From Gemmatimonas sp. (GTDB lineage: Bacteria > Gemmatimonadota > Gemmatimonadetes > Gemmatimonadales > Gemmatimonadaceae): 64,000 nt of DNA. Shown in pieces: positions 1 to 9,210 of the stretch (its first letter is position 1; every line of letters begins with the position of its first letter). The notes beneath the pieces are model-generated. The model was not told the DNA's origin, ran no database searches, and saw only the letters and a list, made by a program, of their open reading frames with translations. A program made the position numbers and the translations under genes. Location of the stretch: NCBI GenBank assembly GCA_011390805.1, contig JAABRT010000001.1:124001-188000 (forward strand), given 5' to 3'.

Positions 1-28
1 GAGCATTAGACTCTTCACCAATCCGTCC

Positions 29-754
29 ATGAGCAATGCGAGAGCGGTTCCTCAGGCGCCATTCTCGAGGTTAGTTGGCGTTGCAATGCTCATGTTGGCC
101 GTTGCGGCTGTCGCATTCACTGTGAAGTGGACTTTCATGCCGCGCATCAGTCGGCTGCAGCGCTCCCGGTCGGCGAGAGCGCCGCGCCCTGCGGGTCAGT
201 ATGCGCTGGGAGCGCAACGTGCGGCGCTGGGTGTGGGCCCGCTTCTGCATCGCCGATACACAGTGGAGATTCCCCGCTCCGTTGCGAACGAGCAGGTTTC
301 CAGCGCTGTGCTCATGCGCGCAATCAAATCGCAGATCGCTCAGCTTTCGCCGTCTGCGCTGGCGCAGTTCCGCAAAACACACGGCAAACCGGGTGAGATG
401 CGCGTGGGCGACGAATACGATATCACCATGCTTGGACCGTGGAATGGCCGCGTGCGCGTGGTGTCGGTGGCGCGCGATTCCTTTACGCTCATCACCCTGA
501 AAGGACACCCCGAGTCGGGGCACATTACCTTCCGTGTTCAGGAGCTCCGTGCTCCCGGTCGACCGTTTCGTGTCAGCATTGATTCATGGGCACGATCGCG
601 GAATGCATCGGTTGACCTCATGTACGCGAAGCTCGGTGTTGGCAAGCAGGTGCAAGCCAGGGTATGGGTCACGTTTTTGCGACGTGCCTGCGCGCTGGCG
701 GGACTGAAGGTGCCGCCGCGCATTCGCATCACGTCCAAGGAGGTTAATGCGTGA
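29..754 (+). CDS. DUF1990-like membrane-anchored protein
   Basis: This 241-residue protein has one hydrophobic segment near the N-terminus (about residues 14-34), so it is probably anchored with its bulk outside or at the membrane. The C-terminal half contains the phrase LKGHPESGHITFRV, which resembles the 'GHPE.GE..F.V' signature of DUF1990 proteins. The downstream gene carries the same phrase (LKGHLERGEITFEV), so the two are probably diverged paralogues. The stop overlaps the next start by 4 bp (GTGA), indicating translational coupling. Biochemical function is unknown. The family assignment rests on this motif only. Confidence 0.6.
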   Translation: MSNARAVPQAPFSRLVGVAMLMLAVAAVAFTVKWTFMPRISRLQRSRSARAPRPAGQYALGAQRAALGVGPLLHRRYTVEIPRSVANEQVSSAVLMRAIKSQIAQLSPSALAQFRKTHGKPGEMRVGDEYDITMLGPWNGRVRVVSVARDSFTLITLKGHPESGHITFRVQELRAPGRPFRVSIDSWARSRNASVDLMYAKLGVGKQVQARVWVTFLRRACALAGLKVPPRIRITSKEVNA

Positions 755-1386
755 TTGATGACGGCCTGCGCGCCCGTCTCGACGAAATCGAAGCACTGGA
801 ATCAAGCATCGATCTGACCAAGCGCGATGAATATCTCGCGGCCGATGGCTGGAACGTTGACGCGCGTGAAATAGCCCTTCCCGCCGAGTCGCCCGGTCCA
901 CCAGCGCCCGACGGTCCGTTCGCCGCAGCCGTGGACATTCTGAAGGCATATTCGTTCACACCACAGCGACTGATTACCGGGCGTTTTGATCCCGCCACAC
1001 CGCTTGAAAAGCGCTCCATGCTGCTCTCGGCGCGATTCCTCTGGATCAGGCTGGAGCTTGGAGTACGCATTAATCGCGTATTGGATCAGCAACGCGAGGG
1101 CAAGAGGGGTACAGAACAGGTGTGGGGTTACAGTTACCACACGCTGAAGGGCCATCTGGAGCGCGGTGAGATCACCTTCGAAGTGGTAAAGGTGCTCGAA
1201 ACCGGCGCGATGGCGTTCCGCATTCACTCGTTTTCACAAACGGGGCACATTCCGAGCTGGTTTTATCGTCTGGGCTTTCGGCTGGTAGGACGGCATTTGC
1301 AAAAGCGATTCGCCGAGCAGTCACTGGAGAATATGCAGGCGCAGGTGGTCGCTCGCGTGGGTGGGCGGGAGTCGGTGGGCACGTAA
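751..1386 (+). CDS. DUF1990-like protein, second copy
   Basis: This 211-residue soluble protein starts at GTG 751, inside the stop of the preceding gene. A strong Shine-Dalgarno AAGGAGG lies at 737-743 with a 7-base spacer, which fixes the start. It shares the YHTLKGHLERGEITF region with its neighbour, followed by a hydrophobic and basic tail containing HIPSWFYRLGFRLVGRHLQ, similar to the end of DUF1990 domains. No signal peptide is visible. The tight overlap suggests that the membrane-anchored and soluble paralogues are made together. The function is unknown. Confidence 0.6.
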   Translation: MIDDGLRARLDEIEALESSIDLTKRDEYLAADGWNVDAREIALPAESPGPPAPDGPFAAAVDILKAYSFTPQRLITGRFDPATPLEKRSMLLSARFLWIRLELGVRINRVLDQQREGKRGTEQVWGYSYHTLKGHLERGEITFEVVKVLETGAMAFRIHSFSQTGHIPSWFYRLGFRLVGRHLQKRFAEQSLENMQAQVVARVGGRESVGT

Positions 1387-1760
1387 TCACTTCCCGACGC
1401 CTCTTGTCAGTTGCTCCCTGACTTGCCATCTTATAAGGTTGTGGTGAGTTCCATTCGGACCATCGCAGCACACACGGTTTGCCGCCGCCGCGAGAATACG
1501 CTGCTTGCTCGCCGCCGTTCGCCTTGCTGACTCACCCGTGGTCAGCGCTTCCATCAGACGAATGCGCCACAGTTCGAGACAGCATGTCTGGATTAATGTC
1601 ATGACTCCGGCGCTTACGCCGCCCTGATTTCAGGATCTGCGCGCAGCCGGTGTTATCGCACACCTTTGCAGCCGCGCTCGACTTTTTAAAACTGTCGTGC
1701 CCTGCGTCGCTCCCTCCAACGAATGCTTGGAGCCAGCGTCCCTGTGCCTTTTTTCATTGT
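1387..1760. other. intergenic stretch without a convincing gene
   Basis: These 374 bases lie between the DUF1990 pair and the SulP gene. A 71-codon minus-strand frame (1387-1602) exists but has no recognisable motif or ribosome binding site. No clear terminator hairpin with a T tract was seen. The SulP frame stays open upstream to GTG 1650, but that extension (37 residues) is not hydrophobic and does not look like SulP sequence. Confidence 0.5.
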
Positions 1761-3242
1761 ATGTCGCTGAAGACTCTTCGTATTGACTGGCTGTCGAACA
1801 TCCGAAATGATTTGCTGGCCGGAGTCGTGGTCGCGCTCGCTCTCATTCCTGAAGCCATCGCGTTTTCCATCATTGCTGGCGTCGACCCGAAGGTGGGGTT
1901 GTACGCGTCGTTTGCTATCTCGGTGGTAATCGCATTTGTGGGTGGTCGATCCGGCATGATCTCGGCTGCCACGGGCGCCATGGCGCTGCTCATGGTCACG
2001 TTGGTGAAGCAGCATGGACTGGAGTATCTGCTGGCGGCCACTGTGCTCACCGGCATCTTGCAAATTCTTGCCGGCTGGCTGCGGCTCGGCTCACTCATGC
2101 GCTTTGTCTCGCGCTCGGTGATTACCGGATTTGTGAACGCGCTGGCCATCCTCATTTTCATGGCGCAGGTGCCGGAGATCGCGCTTTCTTCGCCAACAGG
2201 CCTCGGCATGATCGTGGGTGGTTTGGCGATCATTTACCTCTTCCCGTATGTGAGCAAAGCGGTGCCCTCGCCGCTGGTGTGCATTGTCGTGCTCACCGCG
2301 CTTTCAATCTGGCTTGGCCTTGATGTGCGTACCGTTGGCGACATGGGCGCACTGCCCGATCAGTTGCCGATCTTTGCCTGGCCACAGGTGCCGCTCACCC
2401 TCGAAACGCTGGCCATCATTTTCCCGGTGTCGCTCACGCTCACTGCGGTGGGGTTGCTGGAATCCATGATGACGGCCACGATCGTTGACGATCTCACCGA
2501 CACCAGCAGCAACAAGAATCGCGAATGTCAGGGTCAGGGCCTCGCCAATATTGCATCAGGCCTGGTTGGCGGAATGGCTGGCTGTGCCATGATCGGTCAG
2601 TCGGTGATCAATGTGAAGTCGGGTGGACGCGGACGTCTATCTACGTTTTCAGCCGGCGTATTCCTGCTCAGCATGATCCTGCTTCTCGGTGATTGGGTCG
2701 CACAAATCCCTATGGCAGCATTGGTCGCCGTCATGATCATGGTGTCCATTGGCACGTTCAGCTGGGCGTCTATCCGCGGGCTGCGTGAACATCCGGTCAG
2801 CTCCAGCATCGTGATGGCCGCCACGGTCATCGTGGTTGTGGGCACGCACGATCTGGCCAAGGGCGTGCTGGTAGGTGTGTTGCTTTCCGGATTCTTCTTC
2901 GCCAACAAGGTTGGCAAGCTGTTGTACGTTGGCTCTGCGACTACAGACAATGGTCGGGCGCGCGAGTACAACGTGGTAGGACAGATCTTTTTTGCATCGG
3001 CTGATCGCTTCATCGCATCGTTTGACTACAAGGAAGTGATTGAGCGTGTGCGCATTGATGTCTCGAGCGCGCATTTCTGGGATATCACCGGCGTCAACGC
3101 ACTTGATCGTGTCGTAGTCAAGTTCCGGCGCGAAGGCGTAGACGTGGAGGTCATTGGACTTAATCGGGCGAGTGCCACCATGGTTGATCGATTTGCATTA
3201 CACGACAAAAGCGACGGCGTAGAACTGCTGGGAGCACACTGA
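1761..3242 (+). CDS. SulP-family anion transporter with STAS domain
   Basis: This inner-membrane transporter of about 493 residues belongs to the SulP/SLC26 family (sulfate, bicarbonate or other anions). It begins with the family N-terminus ([20 protein letters not shown], then [17 protein letters not shown]). About a dozen hydrophobic segments follow. The conserved phrase [20 protein letters not shown] lies around residues 280-300, and a C-terminal STAS-like domain ([18 protein letters not shown]) covers the last 100 residues. I chose ATG 1761 rather than GTG 1650 because transporter homology begins there. The universal stress gene follows after 2 bases. SulP plus Usp pairs are common in bacteria and are often discussed as bicarbonate or sulfate uptake. 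The substrate cannot be read from sequence. Confidence 0.88.
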   Translation: MSLKTLRIDWLSNIRNDLLAGVVVALALIPEAIAFSIIAGVDPKVGLYASFAISVVIAFVGGRSGMISAATGAMALLMVTLVKQHGLEYLLAATVLTGILQILAGWLRLGSLMRFVSRSVITGFVNALAILIFMAQVPEIALSSPTGLGMIVGGLAIIYLFPYVSKAVPSPLVCIVVLTALSIWLGLDVRTVGDMGALPDQLPIFAWPQVPLTLETLAIIFPVSLTLTAVGLLESMMTATIVDDLTDTSSNKNRECQGQGLANIASGLVGGMAGCAMIGQSVINVKSGGRGRLSTFSAGVFLLSMILLLGDWVAQIPMAALVAVMIMVSIGTFSWASIRGLREHPVSSSIVMAATVIVVVGTHDLAKGVLVGVLLSGFFFANKVGKLLYVGSATTDNGRAREYNVVGQIFFASADRFIASFDYKEVIERVRIDVSSAHFWDITGVNALDRVVVKFRREGVDVEVIGLNRASATMVDRFALHDKSDGVELLGAH

Positions 3243-3244
3243 CC

Positions 3245-4120
3245 ATGGCTGATATCATTCATCACGATCGCAAGGTGCTGGCGTGCGTTGACAAGTCCCG
3301 TTTTGCGCACTTTGTGGCCGACTATGCGTCGTGGGCATCCAAGGGACTGAATGTACCGCTCGAGTTCCTGCACATTCTCGATCGGCATCCCGAGTTGGGT
3401 TCGGGGAAGGATCACAGCGGATCCCTTGGGCTCGAGCCACAGGAAGCGCTCATGGAGCAGCTCATCGCCGAAGAGTCGGTGAGAAGCAAAGCGGCTCGTG
3501 AAGAAGGGCGAGTTTTTCTGTCGACGCTGCGTGACCGAGCGATGGCTCAGGGTGTGCCGAACCCGAGTATGCGTCAACGCTACGGCGAACTTGAAGACAC
3601 GCTCGTTGAACAACAGGGAAGCGTTGAGCTGTTTGTGCTTGGCCGTCGCGGTGAATCAGCGGAATCAACAGGTCGGGACCTTGGCCGCAATCTGGAGCGC
3701 ATGGTTCGTGCGCTGCAAAAGCCGATTCTGGCAGTCACCGAGGAGTTTGTCACCCCCACGCGTGTGATGGTGGCCTTTGACGGCGGCGTCGTAACGCGAC
3801 GGGGCATTGAGATGATTGCCAACAGCACACTCTTCCGCTCATTGCCGTGTGATATCGTGATGTCGGGGGAGATCAGCAAGAGCTCGAGTGATCAGCTGGA
3901 GAAGGCGCGCGCCAAGCTCGCTGATGCGGGAATGCAGGTTGAAGCGCTCACTTTGCCGGGCGATCCTGAGCGTGAGATTGTGCGTGCCATCAAGGAGCGC
4001 TCAATCGATCTGCTGGTGATGGGTGCGTACAGTCACTCGGTGCTGCGTCGCGTTTTCCGCGGCAGCCGAACGTCGGATTTGCTGCGCGCAGCGACCGTGC
4101 CAACGTTGCTGCTGCGCTAA
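3245..4120 (+). CDS. tandem universal stress protein
   Basis: This cytoplasmic protein of 291 residues has two Usp domains in tandem. The second ends with the classic nucleotide-binding signature (LLVMGAYSHSVLRRVFRGS, then a TVPTLLLR strand), and the first contains a weaker version (LFVLGRRGESAESTGRDLG). Usp proteins bind ATP or AMP and act as stress or ligand sensors. It starts 2 bases after the SulP stop, so the pair is almost certainly one operon. A role in modulating the transporter is inference from position. Confidence 0.88.
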   Translation: MADIIHHDRKVLACVDKSRFAHFVADYASWASKGLNVPLEFLHILDRHPELGSGKDHSGSLGLEPQEALMEQLIAEESVRSKAAREEGRVFLSTLRDRAMAQGVPNPSMRQRYGELEDTLVEQQGSVELFVLGRRGESAESTGRDLGRNLERMVRALQKPILAVTEEFVTPTRVMVAFDGGVVTRRGIEMIANSTLFRSLPCDIVMSGEISKSSSDQLEKARAKLADAGMQVEALTLPGDPEREIVRAIKERSIDLLVMGAYSHSVLRRVFRGSRTSDLLRAATVPTLLLR

Positions 4121-4279
4121 TCGAGTAGTCGCGACACAGCGCCAGTCACGTGCCTGTGCAGCCGGGTGCCCGGCAAAATTCAGTAAGGCAGCGCCTGAGC
4201 CAAGTTGCTCCGCGCGGGCGCCGTGTGCAGAATGCAGGGAGATTTCAGCCGCAGACATTTCCCCGCAACCTGCCTACCC

Positions 4280-7261
4280 ATGCTGTTTCGTCGCGCACTC
4301 GCCCTGCTCGCCCTTCCTGCGTTTGCAGCGCAGGCACAAACGCCTTCAACGGCAGTCACCGACGGACTGCGCTTTCGCACCATCGGCCCTGCGGCTATGT
4401 CGGGTCGCTTTGTGGACCTGGCGGTGTACGACTCAGCGCCGCACGTGTTCTATGCGGCCTCCAGCACCGGGGGCTTGTATAAAACGACAAATAACGGTGT
4501 GAGCTTTACCGCGCTTTTCGGTGATCAGGCCACGCACAGCATTGGCGCCATTGCGCTCAACCAGCGTGACACCAGCATTGTGTGGGTGGGCACCGGGGAA
4601 CGCGCCAACCGCCAGAGCTCGAGTTGGGGCGACGGTGTGTACAAGAGCACCGATGGTGGCAGCACGTGGCGTAACATGGGACTCAAGGAATCGGCGCACA
4701 TTGGTCGCATCGTGCTGCATCCCACGAATCCCAACCTCGTGTTCGTGGCGGCGATGGGTGAGCTGTGGGGCAGCAACGAGCAGCGCGGACTGTATCGCAC
4801 CACTGACGGCGGCGCCACATGGCAGCGTGTGCTCTACGTAGACGAGAACACCGGTGTGAGCGACGTGGCCATGCACCCGTCCAATCCACAAGTGCTGTAC
4901 GCAGCATCGTATCAGCGGCGACGCACGTCATTCGGGTTTGACGGCGGTGGACCGGGTAGCGCGCTCTGGAAAAGCACCGACGGTGGCGACACATGGAACA
5001 AGCTCACCAACGGACTACCGGACGGTGACTACGGACGCATCGGTATCGCGATCTACGCCGGTGATGCGAACATCGTGTACGCGAGCATTGAACAGGGATT
5101 GCGATACACCGCCAGCACGAGCTACGAAGAGCCACTGGCCGGCCTGTACCGCTCACAGGATGCCGGCGCCACGTGGGAGCAGATGAGCACGTGGAATCCG
5201 CGTCCCATGTACGCGAGTCAGATCATCGTTGACCCCAACGATCCCTGCCGCATTTACATGATGAACTTCTTCTCCACCAGCAGTAACTGCGGACGCACAT
5301 CGCAGTCGTTGCGGCAGTCGTTGCACGGCGACGATCGCTTCATGTGGATCAACCCGGCCAACTCCAATCATCTCATAAAGGCCGACGATGGCGGCATTGG
5401 TATCAGCTACGATCGCGCGCGCACGTGGCTGTACGTATCCAACCTGCCGGTGAGTCAGTGGTATCGCGTGTCGTTTGACATGCAAACACCCTACCGCGTA
5501 TACGGTGGACTGCAGGACAACGGTTCGTGGGCGGGGCCGAGTGCAACCTACCGCAGCGAAGGCATTACAAACGCCGATTGGGTGAAGTGGGGTGGCGGTG
5601 ATGGTTTCTTCAACCTCATCGATACCACCGACAACCGCACGCTCTACACCAACTCGCAGTACCTCGGCTTGTCGCGCGTTGACCTGCTCACCGGCGAACG
5701 CACCAGTATCCGTCCCGGTGATCCGCAGGGTGCCATCTCCGACCGGCGAAACTGGAATACATGGGGTGATGTGAACGCGCCGGAGCAGACATTGGGTAAC
5801 GCGATGGCACCGGCCAACTGGGACGCGCCAATACACATTTCGCATCACGATACGCACACGATCTACGCCGGTACCAACATCCTCTGGAAGAGCACCGACC
5901 GCGGCGACAACTGGACAGCGCTCGGCGATCGCACCACCGGTGTAGACCGACGTACACTGCCCATCATGGGCGCGGCACCACGTGCGAACACGCTGTCACT
6001 CGACGATGGTGCGCCATACTGGCCCACGATTTCAGCGATCGCCGAATCACCGCGTGTGCGTGACGTGCTGTGGGTAGGAACAGACGATGGCAACGTGCAG
6101 CGCAGCACCGATGGAGGCACAACGTGGACGGAGCTCTCAACACGCCTGCCCGGATTGCCGCGCAACGCCTGGATTAACGGTATAGAGACATCGCGTTTCG
6201 CCGACGGGCGTGTGTATGTGGTCGCCAACAATTATCGCAACGGTGACTTTGCCAACTACGTGTACCGCACCGACGACAATGGCGAGACGTGGCAGCGCAT
6301 TGACGCAGCGCTCGCCCCCAATCGCGTAGCACGCACGTTGCGTGAAGATCTGCGCAATCCCGACGTGCTGTATCTCGGTACCGAGCTCGGACTGTTCTGG
6401 TCAAACGATCGCGGCGCCACGTGGTCTGAGTTGCAGAGCGGCATGCCCACCATGGCGTTTAACGATTTGTTCATTCATCCGCGTGAACAGGACCTCGTGG
6501 TGGGAACCCATTCACGTGGTATCTGGATTCTCGACAACGTACGCGCGTTGCAGGAACTCACGCCGGCGGTTGCTACACGTGATGTGCACGTATTCAGCAC
6601 CCGTCCCGCTGAACAGATCAGGTATCGCAGTGAGATTGGTCATGTGGGCGACATGTTTTACGAAGGCGATAATCCGCCATCCGGTGGACTCATTGACTTC
6701 TGGCTCAAGACAGACGGACCGGTGCAGATTCGCTTTGACAACGCTTCGGGCGAACAGGTGGCAACAATGCGCATGGCCGGACGCGCAGGCGTTAACCGTG
6801 CGGTATGGAACCTGTCACACAGCGAGCCAGGACAGGATTCCACGCGTCCACCGGCCGGCCCACTCGTGGTGCCCGGTCCATACGCAGTGCGCATCACGCA
6901 AGGCAGTGCAACGGCCACGGGCTCGCTGGAGGTGCGGGAAGATCCGCGCATCAACGTACCAGCTGGTGTGCGTGCCCAATGGACGCAAACACTGCTTGAG
7001 TTGGCAGCGCTGCGTCGCGATGCGCAGCGACTCTCGTCACGTATCAACAGTGCGTCGCGCGGCGCAGACAGCGCACGCGTTGAACAGCTCGCCGATACAC
7101 GCCGCCAGGCAAACGAGCTCGCCGCGCGCGCCAACCGCCTGTACAACGAAGTGCGCGGTGCAGTGCAGGCGCTGACTGGTCAGCAGCAGTCGCAGCGTAC
7201 CTATTACGAGACGGCGAAGGACGAGGTAGCTGCAGCGCTGATACGACTGAATGTGCTGTGA
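4280..7261 (+). CDS. secreted VPS10/BNR-repeat protein
   Basis: This very large exoprotein (about 993 residues) starts with a signal peptide (MLFRRALALLALPAFAAQAQ, cleavage after AQA). It is filled with Asp-box/BNR repeats of the STDGGSTWRNMG, TTDGGATWQRV and STDRGDNWTALG type, spread over about residues 40-760, as in sortilin/VPS10 beta-propellers. The C-terminal 200 residues hold a beta-sandwich-like segment (GVNRAVWNLSH) and a helical Arg/Ala-rich tail. Such proteins are frequent in Gemmatimonadota and other soil phyla, and many are annotated as glycosyl hydrolases without proof. The frame is open from GTG 4205, but the signal peptide shows that 4280 is the start. No catalytic assignment is made. 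Confidence 0.88.
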   Translation: MLFRRALALLALPAFAAQAQTPSTAVTDGLRFRTIGPAAMSGRFVDLAVYDSAPHVFYAASSTGGLYKTTNNGVSFTALFGDQATHSIGAIALNQRDTSIVWVGTGERANRQSSSWGDGVYKSTDGGSTWRNMGLKESAHIGRIVLHPTNPNLVFVAAMGELWGSNEQRGLYRTTDGGATWQRVLYVDENTGVSDVAMHPSNPQVLYAASYQRRRTSFGFDGGGPGSALWKSTDGGDTWNKLTNGLPDGDYGRIGIAIYAGDANIVYASIEQGLRYTASTSYEEPLAGLYRSQDAGATWEQMSTWNPRPMYASQIIVDPNDPCRIYMMNFFSTSSNCGRTSQSLRQSLHGDDRFMWINPANSNHLIKADDGGIGISYDRARTWLYVSNLPVSQWYRVSFDMQTPYRVYGGLQDNGSWAGPSATYRSEGITNADWVKWGGGDGFFNLIDTTDNRTLYTNSQYLGLSRVDLLTGERTSIRPGDPQGAISDRRNWNTWGDVNAPEQTLGNAMAPANWDAPIHISHHDTHTIYAGTNILWKSTDRGDNWTALGDRTTGVDRRTLPIMGAAPRANTLSLDDGAPYWPTISAIAESPRVRDVLWVGTDDGNVQRSTDGGTTWTELSTRLPGLPRNAWINGIETSRFADGRVYVVANNYRNGDFANYVYRTDDNGETWQRIDAALAPNRVARTLREDLRNPDVLYLGTELGLFWSNDRGATWSELQSGMPTMAFNDLFIHPREQDLVVGTHSRGIWILDNVRALQELTPAVATRDVHVFSTRPAEQIRYRSEIGHVGDMFYEGDNPPSGGLIDFWLKTDGPVQIRFDNASGEQVATMRMAGRAGVNRAVWNLSHSEPGQDSTRPPAGPLVVPGPYAVRITQGSATATGSLEVREDPRINVPAGVRAQWTQTLLELAALRRDAQRLSSRINSASRGADSARVEQLADTRRQANELAARANRLYNEVRGAVQALTGQQQSQRTYYETAKDEVAAALIRLNVL

Positions 7262-7388
7262 ATGAGAGGCCGCGCACGCATCATGCCAGGCGCGACCTCG
7301 CACCAAGGCTGAGCGACACGCCTGGTCAACCGAGCGCCCTGCCTCCCGATGGCCGTTGTCTAACCACCATGACAGTACAGCAGTCCCC

Positions 7389-7937
7389 ATGGTAGCAGAC
7401 CTCCTCATCCTCGGTGCAGTTATCGGCAGCAACAACTTTGCCACTTCGCTGGCACTCGGAGCGCTGGGTCAGAAGGTGCGCCGCTGGCGCGTTGTTTTTG
7501 TCTTTGGTGTGTTCGAGTTCTGCATCCCGCTTGTAGGACTCATGCTCGGCCAACGCGCGTCCCAGAAGTTTGCCGGCTTGCTGGACTGGCTCGGCCCGAT
7601 GCTGCTGGCGCTGCTTGGAGGTTGGACGGTGTACTCGGCGCTGCGGACACGAGAAGATGCGAAGCGGCTGGCGTCACGCGCGACGACGTGGATGGGGCTG
7701 ACCGTGATGTCTGCCGGACTGAGCATTGACAACCTCATCGTCGGCTTCAGTCTCGGACTGGGCAACGTCCAACCGCTTCTTGTGGCTGTAACTATCGCGG
7801 TGTTCTCAATGACCTTTGCCCTGATCGGCTTGCATCTTGGACACCGGGCGCGAGAGGGCCATCGTCGCTTGACCGCCGCCGCCACAGGTGTGTTGCTGAT
7901 AGGGCTGGCATTCGCTGTGGCGGGCGGAGTGATCTGA
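7389..7937 (+). CDS. mntP: MntP-like manganese efflux protein
   Basis: This small integral membrane protein (about 182 residues, six hydrophobic segments) has a MntP/DUF204 layout. Two related halves each contain an acidic or polar helix: GAVIGSNNFATSLALGALG near the start and MSAGLSIDNLIVGFSLGLG in the middle. MntP exports Mn(II). In the characterised family the first-half motif is usually 'D.F.VSL', whereas here it is 'NNFATSL', so the metal site differs and the substrate is less certain. ATG 7389 is preferred over TTG 7356 because the first helix begins directly after it. I could not see a yybP-ykoY riboswitch in the 127-base leader. Confidence 0.72.
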   Translation: MVADLLILGAVIGSNNFATSLALGALGQKVRRWRVVFVFGVFEFCIPLVGLMLGQRASQKFAGLLDWLGPMLLALLGGWTVYSALRTREDAKRLASRATTWMGLTVMSAGLSIDNLIVGFSLGLGNVQPLLVAVTIAVFSMTFALIGLHLGHRAREGHRRLTAAATGVLLIGLAFAVAGGVI

Positions 7938-8132
7938 CGATTGTGGGTGAATATGGAGACCGCCACGCAGCGCCCACACGTGCGTTCGTTGCACACGTCA
8001 CACCAGTGTATCGAATCGGTATTATCGCCGATTGTCATCACTAGTATGCGTGGTTGTGCGCAACCCGGCCGCGCGTGCGTCTCAGCCTATGCACCGGGAG
8101 CGCACCTGCCACCGCCTTTTCTCCGGATCAGT

Positions 8133-9143
8133 ATGCGCTACACAATCATTTGCTGTTTTGCCACCACGCTGTTCGCTGGCTGCAGTGCCAGCCGACCAGC
8201 CGTTGAGTCCCCCAGCCTGCCGGCTGCCTCCGCAACGGCTCCCCGCTCCCTCGCCAGCCGCGGCATCGCCCTGCCCTCCGACTTTGCGTATCCAGCGCAC
8301 GACACCGTGCGCATTGCGACGTGGAACGTGGAGAACATGGTAGACGGCTTTGACGATCCGTACGTGGACGGCGGTTGGGAGAACGACGGCGGACGGAACC
8401 GCGAAGCGAAGTTGCAGCGTGTCGTTGAAGTAGTGCGCGCCCTCAACGCCGACGTTGTGGTACTCCAGGAGTTCGAGCACTCGCGCTTTCTGATCGCGCT
8501 CGCCAACGAACACTTTCCTGAACTCGGCTATCGCTTCTTTGCCGGCGCGGAAAGCCCGAGCTGGTATCAGAACGTGGTTGTCATGAGCCGGCTGCCACTG
8601 GGTGTCGTGCGCAACTACGCCAGCGTCTTCACGCCTGTGCCCGGCATTCTCGACTCCACAGGACGCACCGAAGTGCAGTCGCACATCAACAATCGCATGT
8701 GGGTAATGGAGCTGTTCGCGCGAAAGAATGCGACCGTGCACGTGGCCGGCGTGCATCTCAAGGCCGGACGTTCAGCACGTGACACCGCCATGCGATCGGG
8801 ACAGGTGCGCTTTCTCCAGTCGGAACTGGGCCATATGGCCGCCGATGGCATGGGCATCATGGTGCTCGGCGACCTCAACGCAACACCTGGCAGCCGCGAG
8901 CTTGATGAACTGATCGCGGGTGCCGGCGTTGGAGTTCCGCTCATTGACCCACTCGCCGGTCGCGGCGTGCTCACGCATCCCGCCGAGAATCCGGCACGCC
9001 AGCTCGATCACATTCTTCTTGACCGGCGACTGGCGTCACGTCTCATCCCCAATGGTGTGCGCGTGTTCAGCCCGCTCTCCGCCGACGCGATGGCGGTGGC
9101 CAGTGACCATCTGCCGGTGGTGGCGACCATGCTGATTCCTTGA
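8133..9143 (+). CDS. endonuclease/exonuclease/phosphatase-family lipoprotein
   Basis: This is a lipoprotein of about 336 residues. The N-terminus (MRYTIICCFATTLFAGCSAS) has a lipobox LFAG-C, so the mature protein is anchored to the envelope. The rest is an EEP fold: IATWNVENMVDGFDDP supplies the first metal-binding Asn/Glu, VVLQEFEHSRF the catalytic Glu, HVAGVHLKAGRSARD the His, MVLGDLNATPGSRE the Asp/Asn pair, and ASDHLPVVATM the terminal Asp-His. All catalytic motifs are present, so it is probably an active phosphodiesterase or nuclease. The substrate (extracellular DNA, phospholipid or other) is unknown. Upstream in-frame codons from 7941 lack a signal and are not taken as coding. Confidence 0.85.
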   Translation: MRYTIICCFATTLFAGCSASRPAVESPSLPAASATAPRSLASRGIALPSDFAYPAHDTVRIATWNVENMVDGFDDPYVDGGWENDGGRNREAKLQRVVEVVRALNADVVVLQEFEHSRFLIALANEHFPELGYRFFAGAESPSWYQNVVVMSRLPLGVVRNYASVFTPVPGILDSTGRTEVQSHINNRMWVMELFARKNATVHVAGVHLKAGRSARDTAMRSGQVRFLQSELGHMAADGMGIMVLGDLNATPGSRELDELIAGAGVGVPLIDPLAGRGVLTHPAENPARQLDHILLDRRLASRLIPNGVRVFSPLSADAMAVASDHLPVVATMLIP

Positions 9144-9159
9144 CGACGCATTGGCAGCC

Positions 9160-9193
9160 AGCTCGCAGCGGAAATCGCTGCGAGCTGTTTTTT
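9160..9193 (+). terminator. intrinsic terminator after the EEP gene
   Basis: A perfect 11-bp stem, AGCTCGCAGCG at 9160-9170 and CGCTGCGAGCT at 9176-9186, closes over the 5-base loop GAAAT. It is followed by G and six T residues. The T tract is on the plus strand, so it terminates the EEP gene ending at 9143. It sits between convergent genes, and the chemoreceptor on the other strand ends at 9211. Confidence 0.9.
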
Positions 9194-9210
9194 CAGGTCC
9201 GGTCTGTCCG

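Noticed and set aside
7262-7388. Possible manganese riboswitch before the MntP-like gene
   Set aside because: The 127-base leader has GC-rich stretches but none of the conserved yybP-ykoY loops could be recognised.
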